Notes: generated by a model not told the origin, from the sequence alone. Shown: positions 40,789 to 49,234, counted from the stretch's first letter. The stretch: DNA of 64,000 bases from Dehalococcoidia bacterium (GCA_030018455.1 JASEFU010000008.1:45958-109957); one strand, 5' to 3'. A program made the numbers and translations.

Positions 40789-42018
40789 ATGAGCGACGAA
40801 ACGATAACGATGTACGGCGCCCTGTGGTGCCCCGATTGCATACGCTCGAAGGACTTCCTGACCGAGCAGCGCGTCCCCTTCGAATGGATCGATATCGAGG
40901 CCGACCCGACGGCCGCGGCCAGGGTAAGGGAGATCAACGACGGCAAACAGATAATCCCCACAATCCTGTTCGCCGACGGCTCCATCCTCGTCGAGCCGTC
41001 AAACGACGAGCTTGCCCGTAAGCTGGGCCTCAGACTGAGGGCGAAGAAGGACTCGTACGACCTGATCATCGTTGGTGGAGGGCCCGCCGGCCTCACCGCC
41101 GCCATCTACGCCGCCCGCGAGCGCATTGATTGCCTGGTTATCGAGAAGAGCGCGCCCGGCGGCCAGCCGGGAAGGGTGGAGCGTTACGACAACTACCCGG
41201 GGTTCCCGGGAGGAGTATCGGGCGCGGAGATAGCAGACCGGATGGTGGCGCAGGCACGCGAGAACGGCGTCGAGATACTGCAAGCGGTGGCCGTCGGCGG
41301 CATCGCGCGGGACGGCGAGCGGCTCCGCGTGACGACGGACCAGGGCGATGAGTACTCGGCGCGGGCCGTGCTCATCGCGACAGGCACCGGGAGGAGAAAG
41401 CTGGGCGTTCCGGGCGAAGAGAGGCTGACCGGCAGGGGCGTCCACTACTGCGCCACCTGCGACGGGCCGCTTTACCGGGGCGCGGATGAAGTGATGGTGG
41501 TCGGCGGGGGGAACGCGGGTCTGGAGGAAGCGATCTCGCTGTCCCGCTTCGCGAAGCTCGTGCGCATCGTCGAGTTCCTGCCGTCGCTCAGCGCGTTCCG
41601 GGCGCTACAGGAGAAGGTGCTCGACCGCCCCGAGTTCCGAGTGCACACCGAGACCGAGGTGCTGCGCTTCGAGGGCGAGCGCAAGCTGTCGTCGGTCGTG
41701 TGCCACGACCGGAAGACGGGCGAGGAGACGACGTTTCAGCCGGCCGCGGCCTTCGTCGTTATCGGCATGCAGCCCCACAGCGATTTCCTGCGCGGCTCCC
41801 TCGACCTAGACGAGAAGGGCTTCGTCGTCGTCGATGACTCCTTTCAGACGAGCCTGCCGGGCGTGTTTGCCGCCGGCGACATCCGCTCGCGCTCTCCGCG
41901 GCAACTGGCCGCTGCCGTCGGCGATGGGGTGGCCGCGTTCATGGCGCTGCGCCGCTACTTGCAGGAGCCCGTCGCGCAGCCCGCCGGAGAACAGAGACCG
42001 CAGGCCGTCAAGGAGTAA
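40789..42018 (+). CDS. Glutaredoxin-thioredoxin reductase fusion
   Basis: A 409-residue two-domain redox enzyme. Residues 1-80 form a glutaredoxin-like domain with active site CPDC (14-17) and the cis-proline in IIPTILF. Residues about 88-400 are a complete thioredoxin reductase with FAD site GGGPAGLTAAIYAA (95-108), NADPH site GGGNAGLEEAISLS, active-site CATC (about 221-224), and the closing AAGDIRSRSPRQLAAAVGDG. Electrons should flow from NADPH through FAD and CATC to the fused CPDC. The ATG has GGAGG upstream. The domain order (glutaredoxin first) is the reverse of reductase-thioredoxin fusions known in mycobacteria. Confidence 0.9.
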   Translation: MSDETITMYGALWCPDCIRSKDFLTEQRVPFEWIDIEADPTAAARVREINDGKQIIPTILFADGSILVEPSNDELARKLGLRLRAKKDSYDLIIVGGGPAGLTAAIYAARERIDCLVIEKSAPGGQPGRVERYDNYPGFPGGVSGAEIADRMVAQARENGVEILQAVAVGGIARDGERLRVTTDQGDEYSARAVLIATGTGRRKLGVPGEERLTGRGVHYCATCDGPLYRGADEVMVVGGGNAGLEEAISLSRFAKLVRIVEFLPSLSAFRALQEKVLDRPEFRVHTETEVLRFEGERKLSSVVCHDRKTGEETTFQPAAAFVVIGMQPHSDFLRGSLDLDEKGFVVVDDSFQTSLPGVFAAGDIRSRSPRQLAAAVGDGVAAFMALRRYLQEPVAQPAGEQRPQAVKE

Positions 42019-42101
42019 CAAACAGGCGAGCGGATGCGCGAGGGGCGGGCCCGCGTTCGCAGCACCCCGCTTGCAGCCGCCGGCGGGGTTTCCCCAGAGG
42101 C

Positions 42102-42130
42102 TTGATAAACCCTCGGACCCCGGCTATCCT
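42102..42130 (+). promoter_or_regulatory. Sigma-70-type promoter of the secreted protein gene
   Basis: TTGATA (42102-42107), 17 bases, TATCCT (42125-42130). The predicted leader would be about 128 bases long before the ATG at 42265. I saw no recognisable riboswitch in it. Confidence 0.5.
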
Positions 42131-42264
42131 TGTGGCGCTGGTATGAAGGAAGGGGGGATCGGCTACGATGCTCTGAGCAGATGTTGCACCTGGCATCCTG
42201 GGTTCGGTGAGGGAAGACGCCGCGTAGTTGGTGCAGCGCCAACAACAGGGAAAGGAGTGCAGCG

Positions 42265-43314
42265 ATGAACTTTGCCGGACGCATATTATGGCCTTTTGTG
42301 ACGGTCGCGAACCTGGCTCTGCTGCTCGCTATCTCTACCGCGAGTCCCCTCCCCGCCACAGCCGAAGAGCCGACAGCCACAGCAACCCCTGCCGTCAATA
42401 CGCCGACCCCTGCGCAGGACGTTGCACCCACTCCACCGGTCGAGGGCAACGCGCTGGCTATTAACGGGACGGCATGGATTGACGCGACCCCCGCCCCTGA
42501 GGGAACAGTTGTGCAGGCGCTCGCAGACGGCGTGGTATGTGCGGAGGGTGTGGTGGCAAAGGGCCGTCCTTCCCTGCCGCCGCTGTCCTTCGAGGCCGCC
42601 GTGGCGCTTGCAGAGGGGAAGGAGCTGTGTCTGGAAGAAGGGACAACCATGTCCTTCACCATAGGCGGGAAACCGGCGCACCAGACATTGAAGCTCGACG
42701 CGGCTGCGCTCGCCTCTGCATCGCCCATCTTTATCGATCTCTCGGCCGGCGAGCCGTTCGCAGCCTACAGCGGCCCGATGTCCATCCAGGGGAAGCCTAT
42801 TACGGAGTACGAGTTTCCTGATGGCTCCGGTCGCCTCCCCTCACCCATAATAATCGATGCGTCCATAGTGGACCTTTCGCAAGAGCTCTCATGGCACAAA
42901 TGCGGTGAGGTTGTTGTGGGCCAAGAGGGTCTCTCCACAGCCACGCCCACGTCTTACGCTTACCTTGTTGTGCCGTCTACGAAACAGGTGCCGGGTTGCG
43001 GTGCTGAAGGGGCATCCGTCGGCTTTAGGATAGCGGGGGCGGTAGTAGCTTATGACAAATGGAGTGCAGGCTTCCATCAGTTAGCTCTGCAAACCGAAGG
43101 GCCCATCATACGCGTCCCGACGACGCAAGGCGAAGCGCCTGCTGCCGGTCAGGCGGAAGTCGCTTTGCCTCCTGCGGGGCTGTCCAACACGCAACAAGAA
43201 GGGGACAGTCTGGCCTTCTGGTGGGCCGCCGCCGCCGTTAGCGGTGCGGTGAGCGTCATCGCCGCGGCTTGTCTCGCCGCTTCGCTTGTGCGGTCACGGC
43301 GGCATAGTGGGTAG
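42265..43314 (+). CDS. Secreted protein with C-terminal membrane anchor, unknown function
   Basis: A 349-residue exported protein. A signal peptide (residues 1-33, ending PLPATA-EE) leads into a Thr/Pro/Ala spacer (about 35-60). An extracellular domain with four or more cysteines follows (GVVCAEGVV, GKELCLEEG, WHKCGEVV, VPGCGAEG), then a hydrophobic helix (about 315-342) and a basic tail RSRRHSG. The cysteines could be oxidised by the DsbA/VKOR pair encoded in this window. The ATG has AAAGGAG upstream. I do not recognise the domain. It is followed by a clear hairpin terminator. Confidence 0.75.
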   Translation: MNFAGRILWPFVTVANLALLLAISTASPLPATAEEPTATATPAVNTPTPAQDVAPTPPVEGNALAINGTAWIDATPAPEGTVVQALADGVVCAEGVVAKGRPSLPPLSFEAAVALAEGKELCLEEGTTMSFTIGGKPAHQTLKLDAAALASASPIFIDLSAGEPFAAYSGPMSIQGKPITEYEFPDGSGRLPSPIIIDASIVDLSQELSWHKCGEVVVGQEGLSTATPTSYAYLVVPSTKQVPGCGAEGASVGFRIAGAVVAYDKWSAGFHQLALQTEGPIIRVPTTQGEAPAAGQAEVALPPAGLSNTQQEGDSLAFWWAAAAVSGAVSVIAAACLAASLVRSRRHSG

Positions 43315-43333
43315 CAACTGACTCAAGGAACGG

Positions 43334-43360
43334 GAGGGCCGTCCAAGCAAGGCGGCCCTC
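43334..43360 (+). terminator. Rho-independent-like terminator
   Basis: GAGGGCCG and CGGCCCTC form a perfect 8-bp stem with an 11-base loop, followed by a pyrimidine-rich TCTTCATCTC, 19 bases after the stop of the secreted protein gene. Confidence 0.6.
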
Positions 43361-43399
43361 TCTTCATCTCGCTGTCGTGGCGCCGGTGGTATTATTAAG

Positions 43400-43415
43400 A
43401 ATGACTCACTTCATT
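43400..43415. promoter_or_regulatory. Dyad AATGA-N6-TCATT before the methyltransferase gene
   Basis: Perfect 5-bp arms just downstream of a TATTAT (43390-43395) that could be a -10 element, 18 bases before the ATG at 43433. ArsR/SmtB-type regulators use dyads of this general form, but the match is short. Confidence 0.3.
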
Positions 43416-43432
43416 TGTTCACGGGCGACGCG

Positions 43433-44068
43433 ATGAACTCGAAGTCAGTTGACGAGACCGCGAAGGAGCAGGCGCGCTACCAGGGCGTCGCCCGCTGGTA
43501 CGACCTCGCGACTCGCCCCATGGAGTTGCTCGGCTTCCGCCGCCTGCGACGCCGCCTCTGGCAGCAGGTGGACGGCGCGCGCGTGCTCGAGATCGGCGTG
43601 GGCACCGGCGTCAACCTGTCCCTCTACCCGGACGGCTCGCGCGTCGTCGCCATCGACATCGCCCCCGCGATGCTCCAGCGCGCGGTCGAGCGGGCGAGGC
43701 GCGACAGCCGCCGGGTCGACTTCCTCCTCGCCGACGCCCAGCATCTCCCGCTGAAGGACGCCGTCTTCGACACGGTCATCGCCACCTGCGTCTTCTGCTC
43801 TGTCCCCGACCCACAGGCCGGACTCCGCGAGGCGCTGCGCGTTTGCGCCCCCGGCGGGAAGTTGCGCCTCTTCGAGCACGTCATCGCGAAGAACCGGCTT
43901 CTCGGCAGGGTGATGCGCTGGCTCAACCCCATCGCGGTCCGGATAGGCGGCGAAAACATTGATCGCGACACCGTCGGGAACGTGCGCGCCGCCGGCTGGA
44001 CCCTCGAGCGCGAGGAGTCGCGGATGCTGGGCATCCTCAAGCTCATATACGGGCGGCCCCAACCGTAG
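43433..44068 (+). CDS. Class I SAM-dependent methyltransferase
   Basis: A 211-residue methyltransferase of the UbiE/PmtA-like group. The SAM-binding motif I is VLEIGVGTGVNLSLYP (about 51-66), the acidic end of strand 2 is VVAIDIAPAML, motif II is LLADAQHLPLKDAVFDTVIA, and APGGKLRLFEHV is the later strand. The C-terminal NIDRDTVGNVRAAGW resembles phospholipid- and small-molecule methyltransferases. The ATG at 43433 has a weak ribosome site and a TTG lies at 43415. It precedes the copper ATPase cluster, but a metal-linked role is not shown. Confidence 0.85.
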   Translation: MNSKSVDETAKEQARYQGVARWYDLATRPMELLGFRRLRRRLWQQVDGARVLEIGVGTGVNLSLYPDGSRVVAIDIAPAMLQRAVERARRDSRRVDFLLADAQHLPLKDAVFDTVIATCVFCSVPDPQAGLREALRVCAPGGKLRLFEHVIAKNRLLGRVMRWLNPIAVRIGGENIDRDTVGNVRAAGWTLEREESRMLGILKLIYGRPQP

Positions 44069-44221
44069 CGGGAGCGGACGCGCCCGGCAGACGTTCACAA
44101 ATCTTCTATCACGCGCCGCCCAATCTTCATACTCCTTCAACATTCGCCTTCTAAGATGCAGTGAACGGACCTTCAGCAGGTCTCCGCGATTTTGTGCCCG
44201 TGGCAGGAGAAGGGGAGAGAC

Positions 44222-44473
44222 ATGTGGTGGCATGCGCATGAGGGGATGGGCTGGTGGATGCTCTTCGGCGGCATACTCTGGCTCGTCTTTCTGGGGACGA
44301 TCCTCTATTTCATCGCGTACGCGCTTGGCGGGACGCGGACGTCGCGGCGCGGTGACGAAGACGACGCCCTCGAGATAGCGAAGCGGCGCTACGCGCGGGG
44401 CGACATCACCCGCGAGGAGTTCGAGCAGATCCGCCGCGACCTCACCGGTCGGTCATCGTCAGGGCCCGGGTAG
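44222..44473 (+). CDS. Small membrane protein with SHOCT domain
   Basis: An 83-residue protein. A Trp/His/Met-rich start (WWHAHEGMGWWM) runs into one membrane helix (about 12-35), a short linker, and a C-terminal SHOCT (short C-terminal) motif ALEIAKRRYARGDITREEFE. Such proteins are common next to copper and other metal efflux ATPases. The His/Met-rich outer end may contact metal, which is inference. The ATG follows GGAGAAGGGGAGAG. It lies 46 bases before the ATPase gene. Confidence 0.85.
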   Translation: MWWHAHEGMGWWMLFGGILWLVFLGTILYFIAYALGGTRTSRRGDEDDALEIAKRRYARGDITREEFEQIRRDLTGRSSSGPG

Positions 44474-44519
44474 CGCCCCCAGCGTCCTCGCGGCACCGAT
44501 GCCCACATAGGAGCAGCGT

Positions 44520-46646
44520 ATGGAGCACGCAGAGCACCGGCACCAGCACGCCGGCCCCGAGCACGGCGGTGGGCCGGAGCGGCCGGGCGCAGGCATGACG
44601 CACCACGCCCACATGGCGGAGGACTTTCGCCGCCGCTTCTGGATATCGCTCGTCCTCACGATTCCGGTAGTGCTCCTTTCGCCCCTTATCCAGGACTTCC
44701 TGGGCATCGAGGAGGAGCTCGACTTCCCCGGTGACGAGTGGGTGCAGTTCGCCTTCGCCAGCGTCATATTCTTCTACGGTGGCTGGCCGTTCCTCACCGG
44801 CATCATCGGAGAGCTGCGGCGGCGCGAGCCCGGCATGATGACGCTCATCGCCCTCGCGATAAGCGTCGCCTACGTCTACAGCTCGGTCGTCGTCTTTGGC
44901 GTGTCGGGCGAGGTCTTCTTCTGGGAGCTGGCCACCCTTATCGACGTCATGCTCCTCGGCCACTGGCTGGAGATGCGCTCGCTGCTCGGCGCGTCCGGCG
45001 CCCTGGAAGCGCTCGCCCGCCTCCTGCCCGCCGAGGCCCACCGCCTCCTGCCCGACGGCTCGACGGAGGACGTGCCCGTCGCCCAGATCGGCAGGGGCGA
45101 GCGCGTGCTGGTCAAGCCCGGCGAGCGCGTCCCCGTCGACGGCGTCGTCGTCGAGGGGCGGACGTCGCTGAACGAGGCGATGCTCACGGGCGAAAGCAGG
45201 CCGGTTGAGAAGGGCGAAGGCGACACCGTTATCGGCGGCTCGATCAACGGCGAGTCGGCCGTCACCGTCGAAGTGCAGAAGACCGGCGACGAGACCTACC
45301 TCTCTCAGGTCACGGAGATGGTGCGGCGGGCGCAGGCTTCGCGCTCCCGCACGCAGGACCTCGCCAACCGGGCGGCGCTGTGGCTTGTCATCATAGCGCT
45401 GGGGGCGGGCAGCGCCACGCTTGTCTCCTGGCTCGTCAGCGGCCGCAGCTTCGAGTTCGCCCTCGAACGGACGGTGACGGTAATGGTCATCGCCTGCCCG
45501 CACGCGCTGGGGCTGGCGGTGCCCCTCGTGGTCGCCGTCTCCACCGCCCTTGCCGCGGGAGCCGGTCTGCTCATCCGCAACCGCAGCGCCTTCGAGCGGG
45601 CGCGCAGCATCAACGCAATCGTTTTCGACAAGACGGGCACGCTCACGGAGGGACGCTTCGGCGTGACCGATGTCGTCGCCCTTAACGGCCGCAGCGAAGA
45701 TGAGGTGCTGTCGCTGGCCGCCGCGCTCGAGAGCCGCTCCGAGCACCCGATTGCCGCCGGCGTCGTCGAGGCCGCCCGCGAGAGGGGGCTGGACGTCGCG
45801 CAGCCGCAGGAGTTCCGCGCTATCGCCGGCAAGGGCGTCGAAGGCACGGTCAACGGCAGAGGCGTCATGGTGGTCAGCCCCGGCTATCTTACCGAGCGGC
45901 AGCTCACCGTCGGGGACGGCCGGCTGCGCCAGATAGCGGAGCAGGGGAAGACGGTCGTCTACTTGCTGGTCGATGGCAAAGTGGAGGGCGCAGTCGCCCT
46001 CGCCGATATCGTCCGCGAGGAATCGCGGGAAGCGGTCGACCGGCTGAAGGGCATGGGGGTGCAGGTCATGATGCTCACCGGCGACTCGGAGCCCGTCGCG
46101 AGGTGGGTGGCGGGAGAGCTCGGCCTGACGCAGTACTTCGCGGGTGTGCTCCCCGACAAGAAGGCGGACAAGATCAGAGGGGTGAAGGCGCAGGGGCTGC
46201 GGGTAGCGATGGTGGGCGACGGCGTGAACGACGCCCCCGCCCTCGTGGAAGCGGACGTCGGCATCGCCATCGGCGCGGGCGCCGACGTCGCAATCGAATC
46301 GGCCGACATCATTCTCGTGCGCTCCGACCCCCGCGACGCCGTCGACGTCATCGAGCTTGCCCGCGCCACTTACAGCAAGATGGTGCAGAACCTCCTCTGG
46401 GCGACGGGCTACAACGCGGTAGCCATTCCGGCAGCGGGCGGAGTCTTCTTCAGCCTGGGATTCTTCCTGCCGCCTGCCGCCGGCGCCATCCTGATGTCGC
46501 TGTCGACGGTGATCGTCGCAGTGAACGCGCAGCTTCTGTCACGCGTCGGCGGACGCTTCAGGCGAGCGAAGGAGGGGGCGCCGCCGTCCGGGAACGCGGA
46601 AGCGGCGCCGCGTCATCCATCGATGCACATTCACGCCGGCCATTAG
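44520..46646 (+). CDS. copB: Copper-translocating P-type ATPase, CopB (P1B-3) type
   Basis: A 708-residue P1B ATPase. It lacks HMA domains and instead begins with a histidine-rich stretch (EHAEHRHQHAGPEHGG). The transmembrane metal site is CPH (about residue 325, in VIACPHALGLAVPL), the mark of the Cu(II)/Cu(I)-exporting CopB group rather than CPC-type CopA. The actuator TGES (LTGESRPVEKG), phosphorylation site DKTGT (about 369), EHPIAAG and GDGVNDAPAL are all present. It ends with HIHAGH, another histidine group. It should pump copper out of the cytoplasm. Upstream are the SHOCT gene and a methyltransferase; downstream is a Rieske ferredoxin. Confidence 0.92.
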   Translation: MEHAEHRHQHAGPEHGGGPERPGAGMTHHAHMAEDFRRRFWISLVLTIPVVLLSPLIQDFLGIEEELDFPGDEWVQFAFASVIFFYGGWPFLTGIIGELRRREPGMMTLIALAISVAYVYSSVVVFGVSGEVFFWELATLIDVMLLGHWLEMRSLLGASGALEALARLLPAEAHRLLPDGSTEDVPVAQIGRGERVLVKPGERVPVDGVVVEGRTSLNEAMLTGESRPVEKGEGDTVIGGSINGESAVTVEVQKTGDETYLSQVTEMVRRAQASRSRTQDLANRAALWLVIIALGAGSATLVSWLVSGRSFEFALERTVTVMVIACPHALGLAVPLVVAVSTALAAGAGLLIRNRSAFERARSINAIVFDKTGTLTEGRFGVTDVVALNGRSEDEVLSLAAALESRSEHPIAAGVVEAARERGLDVAQPQEFRAIAGKGVEGTVNGRGVMVVSPGYLTERQLTVGDGRLRQIAEQGKTVVYLLVDGKVEGAVALADIVREESREAVDRLKGMGVQVMMLTGDSEPVARWVAGELGLTQYFAGVLPDKKADKIRGVKAQGLRVAMVGDGVNDAPALVEADVGIAIGAGADVAIESADIILVRSDPRDAVDVIELARATYSKMVQNLLWATGYNAVAIPAAGGVFFSLGFFLPPAAGAILMSLSTVIVAVNAQLLSRVGGRFRRAKEGAPPSGNAEAAPRHPSMHIHAGH

Positions 46647-46698
46647 GGAACGGCAGACACAAAGAAAGATGCGCGCATTTCGAAGGAGGAGATGAACG

Positions 46699-47031
46699 AT
46701 GCAACCTGAACAAGAGCACCAGGCCGTCGCGAGCGAGGGAGACCTTGACGATGGAGGTCTGCTGGGGGTTGAGGTGGACGGGCAGCGTATCGTTCTGGCG
46801 AAGCTCCGCGGCGAGGTCTACGCGCTCGGCGCCGTCTGCACCCACAGAGGTGCCGATCTCTCCGAGGGCGTGATCGAGGGCGAGATGGTCCGTTGCCCGT
46901 GGCATCGCAGCGGCTTCGATATCAGGACAGGCGAGGCCGTGAAGCCTCCCGCCAGGGAGCCGGAGCCTGTGTACGATGTCAAGATCGAGGACGGACAGAT
47001 CTGGGTGTCGCGCCGGCCAAGGGGGACATGA
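46699..47031 (+). CDS. Rieske [2Fe-2S] ferredoxin
   Basis: A 110-residue soluble Rieske protein. Cluster ligands are Cys47 and His49 in CTHRGA and Cys66 and His69 in CPWH, the CxH-x16-CxxH spacing of biphenyl-dioxygenase-type ferredoxins. There is no signal or membrane helix, so it acts in the cytoplasm. AAGGAGGAGATG precedes the ATG. The next gene, overlapping by four bases, encodes the matching FAD reductase. No oxygenase component is nearby, so the final acceptor is unknown. Confidence 0.9.
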   Translation: MQPEQEHQAVASEGDLDDGGLLGVEVDGQRIVLAKLRGEVYALGAVCTHRGADLSEGVIEGEMVRCPWHRSGFDIRTGEAVKPPAREPEPVYDVKIEDGQIWVSRRPRGT

Positions 47032-48254
47032 TGAACGATAAACCAACGTACGTCATCGTCGGCGCGAACCTGACGGGAGGCACCGCCGCCGAAACGCTGC
47101 GCAGCGAGGGCTTCGATGGGCGCATCGTCCTCGTCGGCGCCGAACCCGACCCGCCTTACGAGCGTCCGCCGCTCTCCAAGGACTATCTGCGGCGGGAGTC
47201 GCCGCGGGAGCACGTTTTCCTGCAGGGCGCGCAATACTACCGCGAGCACGAGATCGACCTGCGCCTCGGCGAAAGGGCAGTGTCTCTCGACCCCGGCGAG
47301 CGGCGTGTCGAGCTGGAGTCGGGCGAGCTGGTCCGCTACGACCGGCTGCTGATCGCGACGGGGGCCGACCTGCGGCGGCTCTACGTGCCGGGCATTGGGC
47401 TGGAGGGCGTCCGCTACCTGCGCACCCTGCGCGACGCCGACGCCCTCGGCGACGAGCTGCAAAAGCGACCGCGCGTCCTCGTCGTCGGCGCGGGCTTCAT
47501 CGGCTCCGAGGTCGCTGCCTCCGCCCGTGTCCTCGGCTGTGAGGTCACGATGATAGAGATCGCGCCCGTGCCGCTTGTTCGCGCGCTCGGCGAGGAGATG
47601 GGGTCGATATACGCCGCCATCCACCGCGACCACGGCGTCGACGTGCGAACCGGCATGGGCGTGGCGGAGTTCCGTGGAGCGCGGCGGCTGGAGGCGGCCG
47701 TTACGACCACCGGCGACGTCATTTCCTGTGACATTGCCGTCATAGGCGTCGGCGTGGCCTCGGCCGTCGGCTGGCTCGAGGACTCCGGCGTCGCGCTTGA
47801 GAACGGCGTGCTGACCGACGAGCTGGGCCGGACAAACCTGCCGGACGTCTACGCCGCCGGGGACGTCGCCAACTGGTGGCATCCGGTATGGCGGGAGCGC
47901 CTTCGCCTCGAGCACTACGACAATGCCCTGAACCAGGGCGCCGCTGTCGCCCGCAACATGCTCGGCGCAGCGGAGGCGTACGCGCCCGTCCCCTACTTCT
48001 GGTCCGACCAGTACGAGCTGAGTCTCCAGTACGTCGGCTTTGCGAGCAGGTGGGACAGCGTGGTCTTTCGCGGCGATCCCGCGACCCGTTCGTTCAGCGC
48101 GTTCTACGTCGTGAACGGGCGTCTGCGCGCCGCCCTCAGCGTCAACCGCATCACCGACCAGGCGCCTGCCGAGCGCCTCATACGCGCCGGCGTCCCCATC
48201 GACGAGCAAAGGCTCTCCGACGAAGGCATTGAGCTGGAGCAGGCGGCAGCCTAG
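47028..48254 (+). CDS. FAD-dependent ferredoxin reductase (BphA4-like)
   Basis: A 408-residue pyridine nucleotide-disulfide-oxidoreductase fold flavoprotein of the ferredoxin/rubredoxin reductase branch. FAD binding is YVIVGANLTGGTAAETLRSE (about 7-26), PPYERPPLSKDYLR is the family block, the NAD site is VLVVGAGFIGSEVAASAR (about 148-165), and DVYAAGDVANWWHP closes the FAD site. It should pass electrons from NAD(P)H to the Rieske ferredoxin encoded immediately upstream. Two consecutive ATG codons (47028 and 47031) can serve as start; the first overlaps the previous stop. Confidence 0.9.
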   Translation: MMNDKPTYVIVGANLTGGTAAETLRSEGFDGRIVLVGAEPDPPYERPPLSKDYLRRESPREHVFLQGAQYYREHEIDLRLGERAVSLDPGERRVELESGELVRYDRLLIATGADLRRLYVPGIGLEGVRYLRTLRDADALGDELQKRPRVLVVGAGFIGSEVAASARVLGCEVTMIEIAPVPLVRALGEEMGSIYAAIHRDHGVDVRTGMGVAEFRGARRLEAAVTTTGDVISCDIAVIGVGVASAVGWLEDSGVALENGVLTDELGRTNLPDVYAAGDVANWWHPVWRERLRLEHYDNALNQGAAVARNMLGAAEAYAPVPYFWSDQYELSLQYVGFASRWDSVVFRGDPATRSFSAFYVVNGRLRAALSVNRITDQAPAERLIRAGVPIDEQRLSDEGIELEQAAA

Positions 48255-48283
48255 CGAGCGGCAAGAGCGCCCCGTCGTCCCAG

Positions 48284-48301
48284 CCTGCCGGCTCAGGCAG
48301 G
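48284..48301. repeat. Palindrome GCCTGCC...GGCAG
   Basis: Short inverted repeat of the same kind as at 12354-12374 and 32204-32223, after the end of the reductase gene. Coordinates are approximate by one or two bases. Confidence 0.5.
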
Positions 48302-48423
48302 CCGCCAGTCTTTCTCCGCCGCTGAGGTGAAATTGGGGTTTGGCCTATGGACAGAGCGCGTCGCTGCGCGTACCATCGCTCTAACGGAAGACGTTTGCTG
48401 ATCACGCCAAAAGGAGGTGGCAT

Positions 48424-49023
48424 GTGGCGGTTTACCCCGTCTCCTTCGACATAGCGCGCCCCGAGAAGTTCGAGCGGCCCCACGTCTTTCTCCGCATCGT
48501 CGTCCTGATAATCCTGTCGATTCTTGGCGGCGCCTTCGGCTGGATACTGGGCCTGGTGTACCTGCTCTTCCCGGCGCTGGCGGCGATTTTCATTTCGCAG
48601 AAAGGCGCGGAGCGATTCCTCCAGGAGGACGGCCCCCGCATGACCGGCTGGATCCGGTGGGTGATGGCTTTGTATGCCTACCTGGGCCTCGTCACCGACC
48701 GGTTTCCCACCGAGAAGCCTGAAGAGATAGTTCGCGTGGAGATCCAGACCGGGGGGACGCCGACGGTCGGAAGCGCCCTCCTGCGGATCATCCTGGCAAT
48801 CCCCAGCGCCTTTGTGCTGGGGATCCTTGGCCTGATCTCCGGAATCATCTGGATCATCGCCGCCATCATGGTGCTGATCCAGGAGAACTACCCCGACGGG
48901 CTGTTCGGCTTCCAGGTGGGCGTCCTGCGCTGGGAGGCGCGGCTTCTCGGCTACCAGGCGTCGCTCGTCGAGCCTTACCCGCCGTTCGCGCTGGATACGG
49001 GCACCGGGACGGCGGCAACGTAG
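48424..49023 (+). CDS. DUF4389 membrane protein
   Basis: A 199-residue membrane protein of the DUF4389 family. It has YPVSFDIARPEKFERPHVFLR at the start, hydrophobic segments at about 24-58 and 118-150, and two copies of the family element (RMTGWIRWVMALYAYLGLVT and FGFQVGVLRWEARLLGYQAS), each followed by a Y/TDRFPTEKP or LVEPYPPF segment. The function of the family is not known. A GTG start at 48424 is supported by AAAAGGAGG. It stands alone before the MocR regulator. Confidence 0.85.
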   Translation: MAVYPVSFDIARPEKFERPHVFLRIVVLIILSILGGAFGWILGLVYLLFPALAAIFISQKGAERFLQEDGPRMTGWIRWVMALYAYLGLVTDRFPTEKPEEIVRVEIQTGGTPTVGSALLRIILAIPSAFVLGILGLISGIIWIIAAIMVLIQENYPDGLFGFQVGVLRWEARLLGYQASLVEPYPPFALDTGTGTAAT

Positions 49024-49116
49024 CGGCGGTTCTTTCGATTGGTCTCTCTCAGCCGCGGACGCGGCGCGAAAAACCACCGTAGCGCGCTGCCATCCGGCCC
49101 TGTCGTGGCGACTCCC

Positions 49117-49218
49117 GAATGGATGGCTTCTGGAACCTCCAATTGGCTGTTGACAGCCTTCTCTCGCGCCGATAAGCTGTGAATGGCTGGCACAGCGGCA
49201 ATCGGGAACCATCCAATT
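49117..49218 (+). promoter_or_regulatory. Two copies of a bipartite motif around the MocR gene promoter
   Basis: Copy 1 is GAATGGATGGC (49117-49127) then GGAACCTCCAATT (49132-49144), just upstream of the -35. Copy 2 is GAATGGCTGGC (49181-49191) then GGAACCATCCAATT (49205-49218), in the leader. They differ by one base in each half. Direct repeats of this kind are the usual operators of MocR/GabR-type regulators. Confidence 0.6.
49150..49178 (+). promoter_or_regulatory. Promoter of the MocR-type regulator gene
   Basis: A perfect TTGACA (49150-49155), 17 bases, then TAAGCT (49173-49178); GATAAG two bases earlier is an alternative -10. It lies between the two copies of the bipartite motif. Confidence 0.45.
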
Positions 49219-49234
49219 CAAGGAAGCGAAGGAG

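Noticed and set aside
42019..42264. Long leader of the secreted protein gene considered as a riboswitch
   Set aside because: No conserved core of a known riboswitch class could be matched by eye, and the downstream protein gives no metabolic clue. A covariance search would be needed to go further.
44442..45746. 434-codon minus-strand frame opposite the copper ATPase
   Set aside because: Antisense shadow of a well-supported gene, with composition typical of complementary-strand translation.
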